A stretch of 64,000 nt of DNA from Aedes albopictus (GCF_035046485.1 NC_085137.1:481300252-481364251); one strand, 5' to 3'. Counted from the first letter of the stretch, positions 1-12,608 are shown. Notes: generated by a model from the sequence alone, not told the origin. Program-made: numbers and translations.

Positions 1-2062
1 AGACGAATATTAAAAAATCTAAATTTTGCTATTTTTTCTGAAATGCGAGCGAAATTTTAAAAAGTTTTATTTTTTTTACAAATCAAATTTAAAATTATTA
101 TGCATGTCAAGTCAAAATCAATGAGATCAATCGGTGCACTAAAAGCTGAGACACAAATCCTCAAACTTGAGCATTTGCTTAAAAAGCGTCCACAGCGAAA
201 AGTTTTTATTACAATTTATGTAAAAGAATCATCTATTTATCCACAATGCCAGTGCATTTTTTATTTTGTGTCGACTTATTATGGAAATGCCTTCTACCCG
301 AGTAGACAAGATAATCAGAACAACATCATTTTAACTTACTCTGTGAAGTACTGAAGCTCATAATAAGCTACCTACTATATTGTTTGTTTGACAGGAGAGA
401 TAAAAGATCATAAATGGTATCAAAAACTGATATGGGAAAGAACATGATAACATCTCATTAAGATATTATAAGACCAAACTTATATCTGGGAAGATCTGGG
501 CTGTAGAACATTAAATCAACATCTAAAAATGATCTGTCAGATGGATTAGGGTAAAAAAAGAAAAATGGACGCGACAGGAATCGCATGTTCGACCATGTGA
601 CCCATAAGCAATGAGTTTATCACTGCTGAAAGCGGGATGTAACAAGAGCATCAAGTTCTACGTTTTCAAAGTTTTCGGGAGTCATGAGGCGGTGTTGGTT
701 TGGCGGCGCCATGTTGTAGAAGATTAATGTGTGAAAGTACTGATTTTGATCTTGAACAGAACTTTTAAGAACATTCGGTTTTAGGATGTAGAAGAGGAAA
801 TGTAAATGAACTGATTATGATCTTGAGTAGTACTTTTTGGATCTTCCACTAACAATACTTTTTATGTTGGAGAATACCCGGGCAGAAAAGAATTACAAAA
901 CAATTGCAAGCTTTACCATTCAAAAAGAATTACTGAATGATTAAATTTGCCATCGGTTTGTTTGAAATAAGTGACAAAAGGGCAAAAATACTGTCGTTGT
1001 TCGATAAAATAACTAAAGAATGTTAAATTTTGACATTACAATGGCAAACCAAGAACAAAAAAAATATGGTTGAGAATTGCAAAGTATACCATTTTTAAGT
1101 GATTGAAAACAAAACAATATCCAAATAAGTCAACCATAAGAAGGGTATATTAAGTTGTTTATTCTAATAACAAAATGAAAACTTTTCTGGGTGGAAAGTA
1201 ACCGCAAACAAATATCAAAAGTTACCATTAGAATAATCAAAATCCAAATTTTATCATAAGGTTGTCAAACTCGTAAGAAGACAACAATATCTCATCAGTC
1301 GAAATATTAGTAATGATAACAAAGTTAGACATTCAGTAGTTATTCTTCCAAATTTGAAAAATGACAAGCGAATGGCATATTTTGATATGATATTTATCAT
1401 ATTATACTATTGACATGTTGTTTTAAGCTCTTCATGAAGAACTCATGAATGGCAAAATTAGTTATGCCAATAACATTTGTTATTCTTTTGTTTTTGGTTT
1501 GCCATTCACCTCTACCCGGGTATTGATACAGATTCCACCACCATTTGTAAACTGGATAATGAAAGTGAATTATGTCGCAGTTGAGAATAGCATATTCTCC
1601 AACATTAGAAAAGCAATTTTCGCCAGAATGGCCAACAAACCGAAAAAATATGGATATTTGATTGTTATTATTGGTAAAACAAACAATCGGACATTCTTAT
1701 GTTTTATGGATTCATTGATCATTTTGATAATTTTAGGAAAATGTGCCTTAACAGTTTCAGATTTTTTTAAATTTTTAGAATCAGAATATAGAGATAGACG
1801 CGATATTTAGAGAACATTTTTGAAAGAGTGGACACTGTACAGGTCTACTTTAAACTTTCTTAACCGACTTTGATGTAAGAAATTCTAAAGAACTTTGTAC
1901 CTCAAAATGATCAATCTCACAGCTCTGCAAATATATGCTTTCTTACATTATTTGTTTTGGAGACGTTCAAGAAAAAAAAAACGTTTTTTGCAACTCTGCA
2001 TTATAAAATTTGTTTTACACTTGCCGTTTCAGAATCACTACGGCCTACTTTTCGTTACTGAA

Positions 2063-2134
2063 TCAAACAATTGCATTATGATTCATAATGCAACTCATTT
2101 GGGTTGCATTATGAACCATAATGCAATTGTTTGA
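2063..2134. repeat. 32-bp perfect-stem hairpin
   Basis: Two 32-nt arms (2063-2094 and 2103-2134) are reverse complements with one mismatch, around an 8-nt spacer. Each arm also contains an internal smaller palindrome around GCATTATG. It looks like a tiny foldback element or the collapsed ends of one. No clear target duplication was found. Confidence 0.75.
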
Positions 2135-2296
2135 TTGACAACCTCGGTCTCCGCGGAAAGAGCTTGAAAAACTTTGACAATTATAGCACGGCTTGCTTGA
2201 TTGATATTTCTTGTCTAGCATGATGGAACACGTGGGTATGCCCGTTGGCCCAACAGGAAGCGCGATGATACTGATGCTAATCTTCATATTCCAGGG

Positions 2297-2458
2297 AATA
2301 GTTTATTTCATTGCAAAAAATGTTGTATGCAACTCGTTGCAAAAATCGATTTTTACAGCACTCGTCGTGATTATCCAACTCGGCAAGCCTCGTTGGATAA
2401 ATGTACGACTCGTGCTGTAAAAATCTTCATTTTGCAACTCGTTTCATAAATAACTATT
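2297..2458. mobile_element. 162-bp foldback MITE
   Basis: The ends are inverted (AATAGTTTATTTCA on the left, the complement of AATAGTTATTTATGA on the right). The body is a long imperfect palindrome. The inner arms read TTTTTACAGCACTCGTCGT and TGTACGACTCGTGCTGTAAA, and CCAACTCGGCAAGCCTCGTTGG is the centre. No coding potential. The superfamily cannot be told because the target duplication is unclear. Confidence 0.7.
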
Positions 2459-2476
2459 ATTGGTTTTGAATAAGTT

Positions 2477-2692
2477 TTTATTGCTGTGTGCATTCAAAAT
2501 GCAAATATCAAATGCGGGAGCACCAAATGCGGTAAGATTTTCTAACAAGTAACCCGATGTCAGTGGGAGCTTTCGAATCCTAGGTTGGCGGTGAAAATGG
2601 CTATGGTTGCTACGTTGCCTTTGGTTATATGTGTTACCGCGTTTGAAGCGCATTTGGGCACCGTTTGCATCTTGAACGCACACAGCAATAAA
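2477..2692. mobile_element. 216-bp MITE with 29-bp TIRs
   Basis: Terminal inverted repeats of 29 bp lie at 2477-2505 and 2664-2692, differing at two positions. Both begin TTTATTGCTGTGTGC read from the outside. The interior is non-coding. It lies 18 bp from the preceding foldback element. Confidence 0.75.
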
Positions 2693-3265
2693 TTCGTAAG
2701 AACACCAATTACAGGAAAGCTTAAAACTTTTAACATGATGATGAAAGATGAAATAGAGACTTCTTATTCTATTCGCAAAAGTACGCTAAAACGCTAGCAC
2801 ATTCCAGCGCTCAATACCTTATAAACCTCAATGTTATTAGACGTTCTTTTGCTGAATGCCGATAGTTCCGTTTGAAATCTCTCAACACGTTATTCCATAA
2901 CGATACATATTCCCATGCCACACAACTTTCTTTTTCTAAAATTCGTCTTCATTTTTCGCTAATCCAAGTGTCTTAAATATCGAAACAATCTACATCTTGC
3001 ACTGCATATTTTTTCTTTGCTCCTATGTCGTTTTCTTAGTTTGAATTTTTCTTATGATTTGACATCACCTCTAGCTGTTTCAGTAGCCGTTGTGTGTTTG
3101 TAACACTACTTATTACTAGATGTTATGTTTCATTTAGTGCGGAATGAATGAAGATTTTTTCTCATCGTTACTAGATGTGTAGAGAGCATACCGATTCGAT
3201 CCAACTGTCCAAACATATTCTATCATCCTTTCCTTTGGTGTTATTATGTATATCCGTATCATTAG

Positions 3266-3843
3266 ACGATCTGGAAGTAGAGTTTGTCAATAGTCTCCAG
3301 TCGACGCAGCAGGAGATGATGACCAAACTGGCGGTCATCGATGCGGACGGTCAGGTGGTGATGAACGGAGCGCCCAACGGAGTGGTCAACGGCGCAGCAG
3401 GAGAAGAGGACGGTCGGCAGACGGAGCCGAAGAAGAAGGAATCACGCAAGTGGAAGAACTGGGGCTGGAAGAGCAACATGAACACCACACCGAAGCAGAC
3501 CAGCATCGAGGAGGAGGGCGATTCTCCGAAAAAGTCCGCCTCGTCCAAGCACTCTAGTCCGGCTGAATCCCCGAAGCATAAGCTTCTGGGAAACAACAAA
3601 GGCGCACCGGAAACAGACTCAAACAGCATATCGCCCGCCTCGCTGAGGCGGAAAAAGTTCCTTACCAGCAAGAATCAATCACCGGTCAACCGATCGGAAG
3701 CCCGGGCCAGTGCCGGAGCACGGTTGTACGAGGAACTGGATAGCCTGCAGGACTCGGACGACGAACTGCAAGCGCTGATTATCAATGGACGTCCGGCTAC
3801 GATACATCTTATTCAACCTTCCACGATACCCGGTCTGTATTGA
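3266..3843 (+). CDS. Terminal coding exon A of an unidentified gene
   Basis: Seen: a pyrimidine-rich tract ends in TTAG at 3265, then an open frame runs from AC-GAT at 3266 to TGA at 3841-3843, about 191 residues. G+C is much higher than in the flanks and codon choice looks coding. The first nucleotides are the last two bases of a split codon (phase-1 intron). The peptide is hydrophilic. It starts with an acidic stretch (DDLEVEF), then a Gly/Asn/Val-rich part, then a basic Lys/Trp stretch (KKKESRKWKNWGWK), Ser-Pro-Lys motifs (SPKK, SPKHK) that could be phosphorylated, an acidic patch (EELDSLQDSDDEL) and a hydrophobic end (IPGLY). No transmembrane segment or catalytic domain is visible, so it is probably a cytoplasmic tail. 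Upstream exons must lie left of the window. Exon B starts in the same phase with nearly the same first bases, so the two are probably alternative 3' exons. The gene itself is not recognised. Confidence 0.8.
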
Positions 3844-3926
3844 AGCAAAACAACAGCACCACGCTTTCGAATCAAGTGCTTCTGCTAAACGAAATAAGTT
3901 ACTGAAGAATCTAACAAAAAAAAAAC

Positions 3927-3959
3927 AATAAAAACGCCTGTGTTACGACTAGCAATAAA
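3927..3959 (+). promoter_or_regulatory. Two AATAAA poly(A) signals after exon A
   Basis: Canonical AATAAA hexamers occur at 3927-3932 and 3954-3959, 84 and 111 bases after the stop codon. They support exon A being a 3'-terminal exon with a short 3' UTR. T/G-rich sequence near 4325-4380 could mark a later, longer 3' end. Use of these signals is inferred. Confidence 0.55.
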
Positions 3960-4852
3960 ACGACGAATTCTGCCGACATGGTCGGTACAGCACGCCCGTA
4001 CAACAGAACGCCTATAGAATACCTAGAATCTTGAAGCGCACATTTCACGAAATAACATTTAACAGTCACGTTCATTGAGAAGTTGGCGGAGAAAAGACAT
4101 CACTATGCATTTTAGTGAGACCCTCGTACGTTCCCACCGGTAAGACAAGTGTTGTTCGTTCGTCTACTACGGTCGTCCTACTCCGAGTGCAAAACCCACC
4201 TATGCAGCATCCTACGCCATTACAGAACCCACGGGTAGGCGAACCCAGCAGCCAAATGGCATCACATCCCTCTCAGGTATGGAGCTTACACGCAAGATAG
4301 AAAATGTTCTCTAAAGCATTGTTTTCGTTATATATTTTTTTTTGCTGTCTGGTTCTACAAGCGTCTGAAAGTGTGCTTTTTCAATTGTTGCTGCTGTTGT
4401 TTTTCTTGGTTTTCTAAGAAGCTCTACTAATTTTATTTTATTTGCTGTCGAAGAAAGAAAAATGACAATTTACGGTCGTCTGCCGATAGTCGCATGTGTG
4501 GGATGAACAATAGTATACTATTTTCATCAATGGGCAAAGACTGATTCTTAAGAAGTACTTAGTTTGTGTGTAACGTGTTTGAAACACCAGCGATGTTGAT
4601 AGCTTTCAACGATGTCTTCGAGTTTCAAAATTTGAAATAATGATGCTTCTTTACGCTCAGTCAGCAAGCAGCATGAAGTTTCTCTATGATTTTTCAGCCA
4701 CCCTCTTCAATTTGCCTTGTCAGTTTATTAGATTTTTTACAGCACATAGCTTGGTTAGGAAATTTTGACAAAATTTCGGTGTCTCAATGTTTTTCCAATC
4801 TTATATGTACCTATTGAAAATATTGATCTTGAGATAGTTTGAAGGTAATTAT
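3960..4852 (+). other. Downstream UTR or intron, no gene seen
   Basis: No repeat with clear ends and no ORF with coding character. The 61-codon frame at 4115-4300 has no splice or start context that I trust. The stretch could hold a longer 3' UTR of the exon A transcript and then intron for exon B transcripts. Confidence 0.4.
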
Positions 4853-5580
4853 ACACTCCCGATCAAAAGTTTGGGGTCACCCCCTCAAAAACAAGTCATA
4901 TTTTAGGCCCATATATCCACCAATTTGCGTCGGATTTCAAAACCCTAGGTCTCATTCAAAAGATAATAAGTCAAAGTAACTTTAAACAAGATTCAGATGA
5001 AACTTTTCCAAAAATTTTTGCACAAAGTTTCCAAACTTTCTAAATAATGAATATAAGCATACGGCAGTGTCGCTGGAAATTGGATCGACCAAATTTTAAG
5101 ACGAGAGCGGTAATGTAACCTATTTTCTATTAGCTTTCAACTGCTATTTGTCGAAATTAGCTAAAAAATCTAGGAAAGAAGTTTTTGAGTAAATTAACTC
5201 TTGATATCATCAACCAAACATTTGGAGTCACCCCTCAATATGATGTATTATCCAAAGGTTTAGAGTCACTTTCGTAAAACTTGGAAAAGTGACTTGTTGA
5301 TATATTCGTCATCTATAGTTCAATTTATTTTTTAGTTACACTTAAGTAACAGCGAATCCATAAAATAATGAAAAAAAAAAAAACGATAGGAACAAAAATG
5401 GGCCTTTTCAAATGTTATTCGAGACGGTCTGAAAATTCACATATCTGAGAAATAATTGATTCGTTTTTGATAAAAAGTGTAAAACAGTAAAAAAATCGAA
5501 AGCATTTCAAAACGTCCCACACATTTTTCTCAATTTCTATGATTTTTCAAATTCGCTGTAACAGCGATGAAAAAAATATG
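4853..5580. mobile_element. Eroded Tc1/mariner-like TIR element
   Basis: The left end reads CACTCCCGATCAAAAGTTTG followed by GGGTCACCCC, which resembles a Tc1-type terminal repeat next to a TA. Related motifs recur inside near 5215-5240 and 5253-5265 (TTTGGAGTCACCCC, TTTAGAGTCAC) in the same direction. No transposase frame remains. The right end is not defined. The X element at 5583 is inserted at a TA just after it. Confidence 0.35.
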
Positions 5581-5582
5581 TA

Positions 5583-6187
5583 GAGTAAAGTGGGACTAAA
5601 GTTCGAATGAGGCAAGAGTTTATTTTTAAATTTTTGAGCTTAATTCAAAATATTTATTTCGGGTGTTAAGGTTGTTCGACACCTTTTAGAAAGTCTATCA
5701 TTTCAAAAAATATGAAAATTGATCAATATTTCGAAAAGTTATGACTAAATGCTGGTTTTGATCAAAACATTGTAATTTGCGATGGAACTTCCAACGCATG
5801 GAATGGAATTCTCCAAAATGTACATATTATCTCTAAAATTGAAGAAACTAGTGAGATAATGCGATCGAAGTTTTAAAGTTTTGCCGTTTAATCTGGATTT
5901 ATATTACTAAAGTGTTAAAATATTGTGTTACGGTCTGCTAAACTCGACAAATACTAGGTTCGATCTTTTGCCCCAGCAGTGGGGTAAGAGTTCGAATGGG
6001 ACGCACACCTACAAAACGTGTTGTATGTATTTTAAAATTGAAATGACATTTAGCGTAACTTTGTTCAATAAAGTTTTAGCTCATGGATGGTAGAATCATC
6101 AAATGGTATTTATTTATTTTTATCTGCTTTGGTTTTTTAAAAATATTGAATTTTCAACTAGGGTTGAGCTTTTGACCCATCTTACTC
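5583..6187 (+). mobile_element. X-family TIR element, short copy
   Basis: The termini are GAGTAAAGTGGG and the complement CATCTTACTC, flanked by TA at 5581-5582 and 6188-6189. The interior repeats the terminal phrase (AAGTTCGAATGAGGCAAGAG near 5600; TTTTGCCCCAGCAGTGGGG near 5970). It is non-coding. It is co-linear with the copies at 39674-40583 and 39038-41528 but about 305 bp shorter, lacking part of the centre. The TA duplication fits a Tc1/mariner-type non-autonomous element. Confidence 0.75.
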
Positions 6188-6195
6188 TATAGTTT

Positions 6196-6480
6196 TTTCA
6201 TTGGAACTTGATATAATCCTAGGCTACTTGGCAAAGTTTGATGTTAGAAGTCAGCTTTGTACAGCAAAAAAAACGAAGGGTAAGGTTTTTGAAAAATTGC
6301 AACAAATGACATCTAATATTAATCCGCGATGAATATTACTACTGAATATTTTGTTTTCTAAAACTGTTTCCTTTTACATCTTCGAAGACATCATTACAAT
6401 TCAACAAACCATTTTTGAGTTACGTATATTTTTTAAGAAAGAAATTTGGTATTTTTCATAAGCCCTTTTCAAAAAATATG
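6196..6480. repeat. Dispersed repeat, inverted mate at 22262-22570
   Basis: The stretch matches the reverse complement of 22262-22570 over its length. Shared anchors are ATCTTCGAAGA(C/T)AT, AACAAACCATTT against AATCGGTTTGTT, and CCTAGGCTACTTGGCAAA against TTGTCAAGTAGCCCAGG. Together with the flank of the X insertion this is probably the body of an older element. No ORF. Confidence 0.6.
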
Positions 6481-6929
6481 GGTGGAAAAATGGTTATGTG
6501 TTGATGCAAAAGCAACTGATTCATGAAATGCAGCGTAGCATAGCATCGCCATTGTACACATCGTGGGTGGCTATGCAATGCTCTGCTTTATATGTTTTGA
6601 AAAATCTAACACGTAGTGTCGCTAAAATAACGTTTGGGGTTATCGCTTTTTTCTACGTGTTAGAGTTGGTCCAAACAAGTATCACATTGCACACCTGGCC
6701 ACGTCCTTACAATCGATAGGAAAGGATAGGAATGTTAGTTTAACGTCTAATTGAGAAGATACAGGGCGCCCAAACTTTCTAATTCTTCATTACACCAACA
6801 AAGCTAGCCATTGACATTTCTCAGGTCATTCTGACAGACCACACACATGCACGAAAAAGATTGATCATACAGGGGATGGCCAAAATGTTTGGGATAGGCA
6901 ACTTTTTTCTCCCACAATAAATTCATACT
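6481..6929. other. No gene; solo TIR fragment near 6869
   Basis: A stretch at about 6869-6905 (ACAGGGGATGGCCAAAATG) resembles the terminal repeat of the mariner-like MITE at 43607-44304 (CAGGGGATAGACAAAATG). It may be a broken end into which the LINE at 6930 was inserted. Nothing else is supported. Confidence 0.4.
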
Positions 6930-8403
6930 TACCTTACCGGTCAGGCTAAGGCCGGGGTGGCCTCTACTGTACATAGTAGCCGCCTCCATTCCACTCGGTC
7001 CATGGCTGTTTGTCTCCAGTTCCGCACTCTGCGTAGGGTCCGCAGATCGTCCTCCACTTGGTCGACCCACCTAGCTCGCTGCGCTCCACGTCTTCTTGTT
7101 CCGGTCGGATGACTCTCGAGAACCATTTTAGTCGGGTTGCTATCCGACATCCTGATGACGTGACCCGCCCACCGTAGTCTCCCGATTTTCGCGGTATGGA
7201 CGATGGTTGGTTCTCCCAGCAGCTGATGCAGTTCGTGGTTCATTCGCCTTCTCCAAGTCTCGTCTTCCATCTGCACTCCGCCGTAGATGGTACGCAACAC
7301 CTTCCGTTCGAAAACTCCAAGGGCGCGTTGGTCCTCTGCACGTAAGGTCCATGTTTCGTGCCCATAGAGGACGACCGGTCTAATCAACGTTTTGTAGATG
7401 GTTAACTTCGTGGCGAACTTTATTAGATCGTAGAGTTCTGCGGAGTCCAAAGTAGGCACGATTCCCTGCCACAATGCGCCTCTGAATTTCTATATTGGTG
7501 TCGTTGTCGTCGGTCACCAGTGAGCCCAAGTACACGAATTCTTCAACCGCCTCGATTTCATCACCGTCGATATGAATTCGGGGTGGCGGGCGCGGTGATT
7601 CCTCCCTGGAGCCCTTTGCCATCATGTACTTTGTCTTCGACACATTAATGACTAATCCGATTCGCCTGGCTTCACTCTTTAGTCGGATGTACGTTTCCGC
7701 CATCGTCTCAAATTTACGAGCAATAATATAAATACCATCGGCGAAACCAAGCAGCTGAACGGACTTCGTGAAAATCGTCCCACTCGTGTTTATCCCCGCT
7801 CTTCTTATTACACCCTCCAAAGCAATGTTGAACAGCAAGCACGAAAGACCATCACCTTGCCGTAACCCTCTGCGAGATTCGAAGGGACTCGAGAGTGTCC
7901 CTGATACTCGAACTACGCACATCACTCGATCCATCGTCGCCTTGATCAACCGTATCAGTTTATCCGGGAATCCGTATTCGTGCATAATCTGCCATAGCTG
8001 TTCTCGATCGATTGTATCATACGCCGATTTGAAATCGATGAACAAGTGATGTGTGAGCACGTTGTATTCGCGGCATTTCTGCAACACCTGGCGGATGGCG
8101 AACATCTGGTCCGTTGTAGCGCGTTCACCCATGAATCCAGCCTGATATTGCCCCACGAACTCTCTTGCAATCGGTGATAGACGGCGGCATAAAATTTGAG
8201 AGAGTATCTTGTAGGCAGCGCTCAGTAGTGTGATCGCGCGGTAGTTCCCGCAATCCAACTTGTCGCCCTTTTTGTAGATGGGACACACGATACCTTCCAT
8301 CCATTCCTCCGGTAATACTTCCTCCTCCCAAATCTTGGTAATGACCCAGTGTAGTGCTCTCACCAGTGCTTCTCCACCGTATTTTAGAAGCTCGCTTGGT
8401 AGT
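6930..8403 (-). pseudogene. Dead RTE-like LINE, reverse transcriptase part
   Basis: Reading the minus strand from 8403 down, the frame begins inside the reverse transcriptase (…SELLKYGGEAL) after a stop at the junction, so the copy is 5'-truncated. RT blocks in order: GNYRAITLLSAAYKIL; QYQAGFMGERATTDQMF; FIDFKSAYDTIDR (motif A, catalytic Asp present); RRGLRQGDGLSCLLFN (motif B); LLGFADGIYII (motif C). Motif C should read FADD, so the second catalytic Asp is replaced by Gly (GAT to GGT). A one-base frameshift between about 7400 and 7440 moves the rest into another frame (6941-7474), with the tail motifs RPVVLYGHETWTL and RLRWAGHVIRMS typical of RTE-like LINEs, usually labelled craniofacial development protein 2-like. 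The 3' end is near 6930. The copy cannot encode an active enzyme. Confidence 0.88.
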
Positions 8404-9396
8404 TAGAAGAAATTTAAACTTCTGAGGATTTTCCGGGATAAATTACAAATACGATTTGGCGGAATCAAAGAATGATAATTCCTAGATGGAATCACAGAAG
8501 AATTTGTGGAAGCAAAAAAAAAACATTGAGAGAAATCGTAGAAAGGTTTTCTGGATGAATTACTATAGATTATGACGAAGAATCCTTTAAAGTTTCTTGT
8601 TTTTTCTGTATTAACGAGATTTTAAAGTTTCTTAAAGGATTCTTAGAAGAAATCAAACAGGAAATACTTGAAGGTATTCTCGATGAAATTGCTGAAAGGA
8701 ATCCCGTAGGAAAAAAAAACTGCAGGAATCACACACTCCGTGGCTTACAATACACCTAAATGACGTTAACAGCACAGCCACGAAGCCCACAATTACCTAG
8801 AGCAACGTTCTCGACTTGAGTCGAGTCAAGTACAAGACACTGAAGACGACCTTACAGTTGAGGTTGAAATACGTATCTGTCAAAGGATGCAAATTCTTAG
8901 TGGAATTCAAATGAACCGTACTTAACCCGATTTTCTTTTTATTTATAATCTTGGAGGAATTCCTGAAGAAACTCTTCAGTAATCCCTAAAACAATTTCTG
9001 AAGGAATTCTTAAAGTTTATCTAGAAGAAGCACGTAAAACGTCCCGAAAGTATCCTTACAGAAATATCACCGAAGAAACTCATTTGAAAAATCCCGGAAC
9101 TCTGAAAACAATCCCTGGGAAATTGCTTTTCTTGCATTATTGTATAATTGTTCCTAACAATAAAACTTTGTAAGAAAGCTCTGTTTGAGTTGAGAAGTAA
9201 TTCAAACAACGACGTAGATATAGATAGCATTCATGGAACATAGATATTATGTTGTGCATAACTTTCCCATCTATATTGGAAATCCCGTGACTAACGGCTC
9301 GAACGCGTGCCTCTATCAATCAGAGGCAGCTTTTCCCCTTTCGTGCCTCCATGGGCGCTTCGCTTTTATCAGATGATATGCAAGGCAACATCGTAT
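8404..9396. other. Satellite-like filler with repeat fragments
   Basis: Degenerate GGAATTCCT/AATCC units fill parts of 8410-8730 and 8930-9110. A fragment of the SINE-B head in minus orientation (CAGCCACGAAGCCCAC) is at about 8765-8790. At 8814-8890 there is a repeat whose reverse copy is at 60252-60318 (GAAGACGACC, GAAATACGTATCTGTCAAAG). No gene. Confidence 0.5.
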
Positions 9397-9669
9397 TCTT
9401 CTTTCTGACGTTACGTTTCCCTGGGATAGAGCCTTGTTTCTCAGTTTAGTGTGCACCTGAGCACAATCTAATAGATTTCTTCGCCAATTAATAAATAATG
9501 TTTCCGTATATCATATACGGTATATGATGTGGCAGGTACGATGCACTCTTTATGTCCACGGAGGTCCAGACTACTTCCATTACGAAAAGATCCTTAACCG
9601 AGCGGGAATCGAACTCATCATGGTCGTGTTGCATACCAGAACGTTTACCACCTGAGCCATATGGACCCT
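9397..9669 (-). mobile_element. SINE-A, tRNA-derived, minus strand
   Basis: On the minus strand from 9669 the element opens with a tRNA-like head: A-box-like TGGCTCAGGTGG and B-box-like GAGTTCGATTCCC. A body follows, ending near CGTAACGTCAGAAAGAAG. The same structure, better kept, is at 21239-21527. It may be the Feilai family known from Aedes, but this is from memory and unproven. It is diverged and non-coding. Confidence 0.75.
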
Positions 9670-10292
9670 CAAAGCAAAACCATCACGGGTATTGAATCGC
9701 GCACCCATTTCTCACCATAAGTCACCGTTTCTGCACGATGCGAAGCTGCTGAGGAAACGTGTCCCATTGCAAATGAAAATGCGCTCTATAAACACCAATC
9801 AATGCAATGCTACATTCCCGCTTCCACGCAATTCCAGACGAGTTGCCATGAATGAAAGTCACCACCGAACCGTATACGTGGCTCGGGTGCATTTCTGGAT
9901 GTCAAAGAACAGGGACTTTTTTTTATTGCAGAATCTTATTTTTTTTATAGTGAAATCTTAAGTTTATTAGAACGCTTTGATATGGAAGTTAAAAAGTTGA
10001 GTGGCATGCCAAATTTATTATTTCATTCGCAACTTTTGTATTCTTACTCTGTGACTGCTACCATACTATTTCCTATACTGTATTGGTATTGAATGTCTAA
10101 AAGTATGACATACCTCGCTGCAGTTTCAGTGTGCTACGTGACTTTGTAACATTTTTGTCTTATCTGCGATCGATAATTGCTTTTTGTATTATTCTTTTCA
10201 TTGTAAATGTGACACCATTACTCACAACAAAGTACAATTTATTGCAAAGAATAATATCGCAGTGGACCACCCCCTACTATTTCATTTGCAGC
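9670..10292. other. No feature recognised
   Basis: AT-rich sequence between the SINE and the target duplication of the hAT-like unit. The 89-codon frame at 9692-9961 has no coding character and probably runs by chance. Nothing else is supported. Confidence 0.4.
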
Positions 10293-10639
10293 ATTATCAT
10301 CATTGGCGTATCTAGGATTTTTTTCTAGGGGGTGCCTAGGGGGTGCCAGTTTCAGTGGCTCTCAAGTTGCTTTTTTTAAGGAAATACCGACCCGACCTCA
10401 ATTTTTTAGTATAATGGTTTACTGAGTCGGGGGAAAAAATAATTTGTATTTTCAGTTTGAACTTAAGTACTTAACGCGACAACCCCTGTTTTGTGGATTG
10501 AAATAAATCAGGTCCATCAGAATACATTTTTGAAGCAATTATTAGACGTGTAAATCTCGCAAACTATAAAATATCCACAAACTTGCGTGTAACTTGTATT
10601 CATCGTGACATCCTTTGAGGAATTCCACGGAGTCATGTC

Positions 10640-11160
10640 AGTCGATCCTGAGCGACCATTTCAAAAATATCTGAAACTTTGCACAGTTTTTCAATTTCAT
10701 CTAAATCGCCATTTTTCGATATCAAACCTTCATTTTCAATCACGACTAACTTTTCAAAAGGGTGCATGCGAAAATAGTTCAAAAATATTCTAAAAGCTGT
10801 ACAGCAAAAACGGATTGTTCGATTGTTATAAATTTTTCAGCAAAGTTAGATAACTAAATGATGATTCCTTAGAAAATATACACTGTAAAAAATTTATTTT
10901 TTTACTTTAAAAAAATATGATCTTTGTCACAAAAACTCAAATATCTCAAAACCCTATCTTTTTACCAACGTCAATTTTTTAGGGAAAATGACCCATTATA
11001 TCAGCTATCTACCATAAAATTTTGGTGATGGTAAACTGATAAACAAAAAAGTTATGACATTTCAAACATTTCACAATTTTTACATTTAGTAACAAAAAAA
11101 AATTTTTTTTCTGTGTAAATTATTTCGAGAGTTATATTTTGATGCTGATTTTATTCCCTG
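10640..11160 (-). repeat. Inverted copy of the 14034-14835 repeat
   Basis: This stretch matches the reverse complement of 14351-14835. Shared anchors include GCAAAGTTAGATAACTAAATG, AAACCCTATCTTTTTACCAACG, CACAATTTTTACATTTAG and GATGCTGATTTTAT. The two copies face each other across 2.9 kb and could be the long terminal arms of one element. A 25-base piece of the same end also occurs near 12496-12518. Confidence 0.65.
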
Positions 11161-12608
11161 GCCAAGTTTGCAGGGGTTGACGGTATTAAAGTGAAGGAGT
11201 TTCATTTTGGTTATTGTAATGTAGTGTTCTTTAGTGAAACATATCACCTTTTTTTAACACTTCAATGCGCCTCCAACGGTTCATCACGAACCGGCTGCTG
11301 CAGATGGAGTATGGCTGATCATATGCATCAGACATGCTCGATAAACACGGAGGAACCGCCGGGGCTCAGTAGAGTCTATTCCCAAGCAATAGTTCCAAGT
11401 CGGTTGGATATAAGAAGGTTTTGAAGATCGTTACAAATCCTAATAAAAGTATTATAGGATTTGTGACAGGTTTTGGAACCTTTTACAGCCAACTGACTTC
11501 AAAATGTTGTTTGGGCTCTATTTCCCACGTTTCTCGGTTGATTTGGATTAGTAATTAATTAATGTCAGAGTCACTTTTTTCGAATTTTTACAATGTTAGT
11601 TGGTCATATTTTCTTTAAATAAAGCAATTAAAATCGACCGAAGAATTAATAGTGGGAAGGAGATTTGCAGCACTTAATTGTGCTGATAGATTCGAAGCTA
11701 ACATGCGAACACTTAAACGCATTGTTGACGTCAATGCGTTCGACGTGACATTTTGGACAAAAACTGACTGCTTTTTATTTACTGAACAACGTTACTTGTG
11801 TATGACTAGGTTGACATTTCTAGGCTACGCTTGAGAAAATGACATGGTTTATGTAGGACAATTGAACGAATTTTAATAGTTTTCATAGTATTTGTAGGGG
11901 GATGAATACATAATAGTTGACATGCAATCTTTATTATTTTGAAATTTTATTGCAATTAACTGACCAACTTGGCGTATTTTTGTTCAACTCTTAGATGGTA
12001 TTATGACACCAACAGAAAAATATCAGAAGTTCAGTTACATGTTTCTGTGGGTTTTGAACTGATCACAATTTAAGGACACAGAGAAGTAGAAAACGATTAG
12101 CGAAATCAAGAAAATAATTTGACACAGGATTGACTATATTTTAACATACAGGGCTCGATTGATTCGATGGAAAAAACAAACATACGACAACTGACTTCAC
12201 GAGAAAAAAAAACATATTGAACCATACCTCAAAATCAAACAAGAAGACAAACACAAACCGTGTGACCATAACACTACATAGGCAAATCCTGACTGACTGA
12301 CCAATTGAAAACTTTCCAACCTTCTACCGTAACTTTCTGAGTCAGTAGGCAACAGTGTCTTAATGGATATCATTTTCCGCGTACGGCTGGCAAACTGCTT
12401 CTGAAAGATTACGTACTCTTTTCTATCTTCGGGTCTAGTGTAGAGGTTTCAACTCTATTCAGAGTGCAGCTAGAAACCTAGCAAAAAAAAAAAATATATA
12501 TTTTGATGCTGATTTTATTGTAAAGGCTACCACCTGAACTAAACAAGTTGTTTTCATGATATTTTTGTTTGATTATTCATAATTACTATAGTTTATATTT
12601 GAAACTTA

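Larger units (their letters stand above)
1..3265 (+). other. AT-rich intron or flank before exon A
   Basis: No convincing exon is seen. The open frames here are short, lack splice context and overlap palindromic repeats. If exon A is a terminal exon, this is its upstream intron. The last about 45 bases before 3266 are pyrimidine-rich and end in TTAG, a usable splice acceptor. Between about 840 and 1620 there are scattered inverted similarities (for example TGGCAAACCAAGAACA near 1041 against a reverse copy near 1480) that suggest an old eroded foldback element, but I could not set its ends. Confidence 0.5.
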
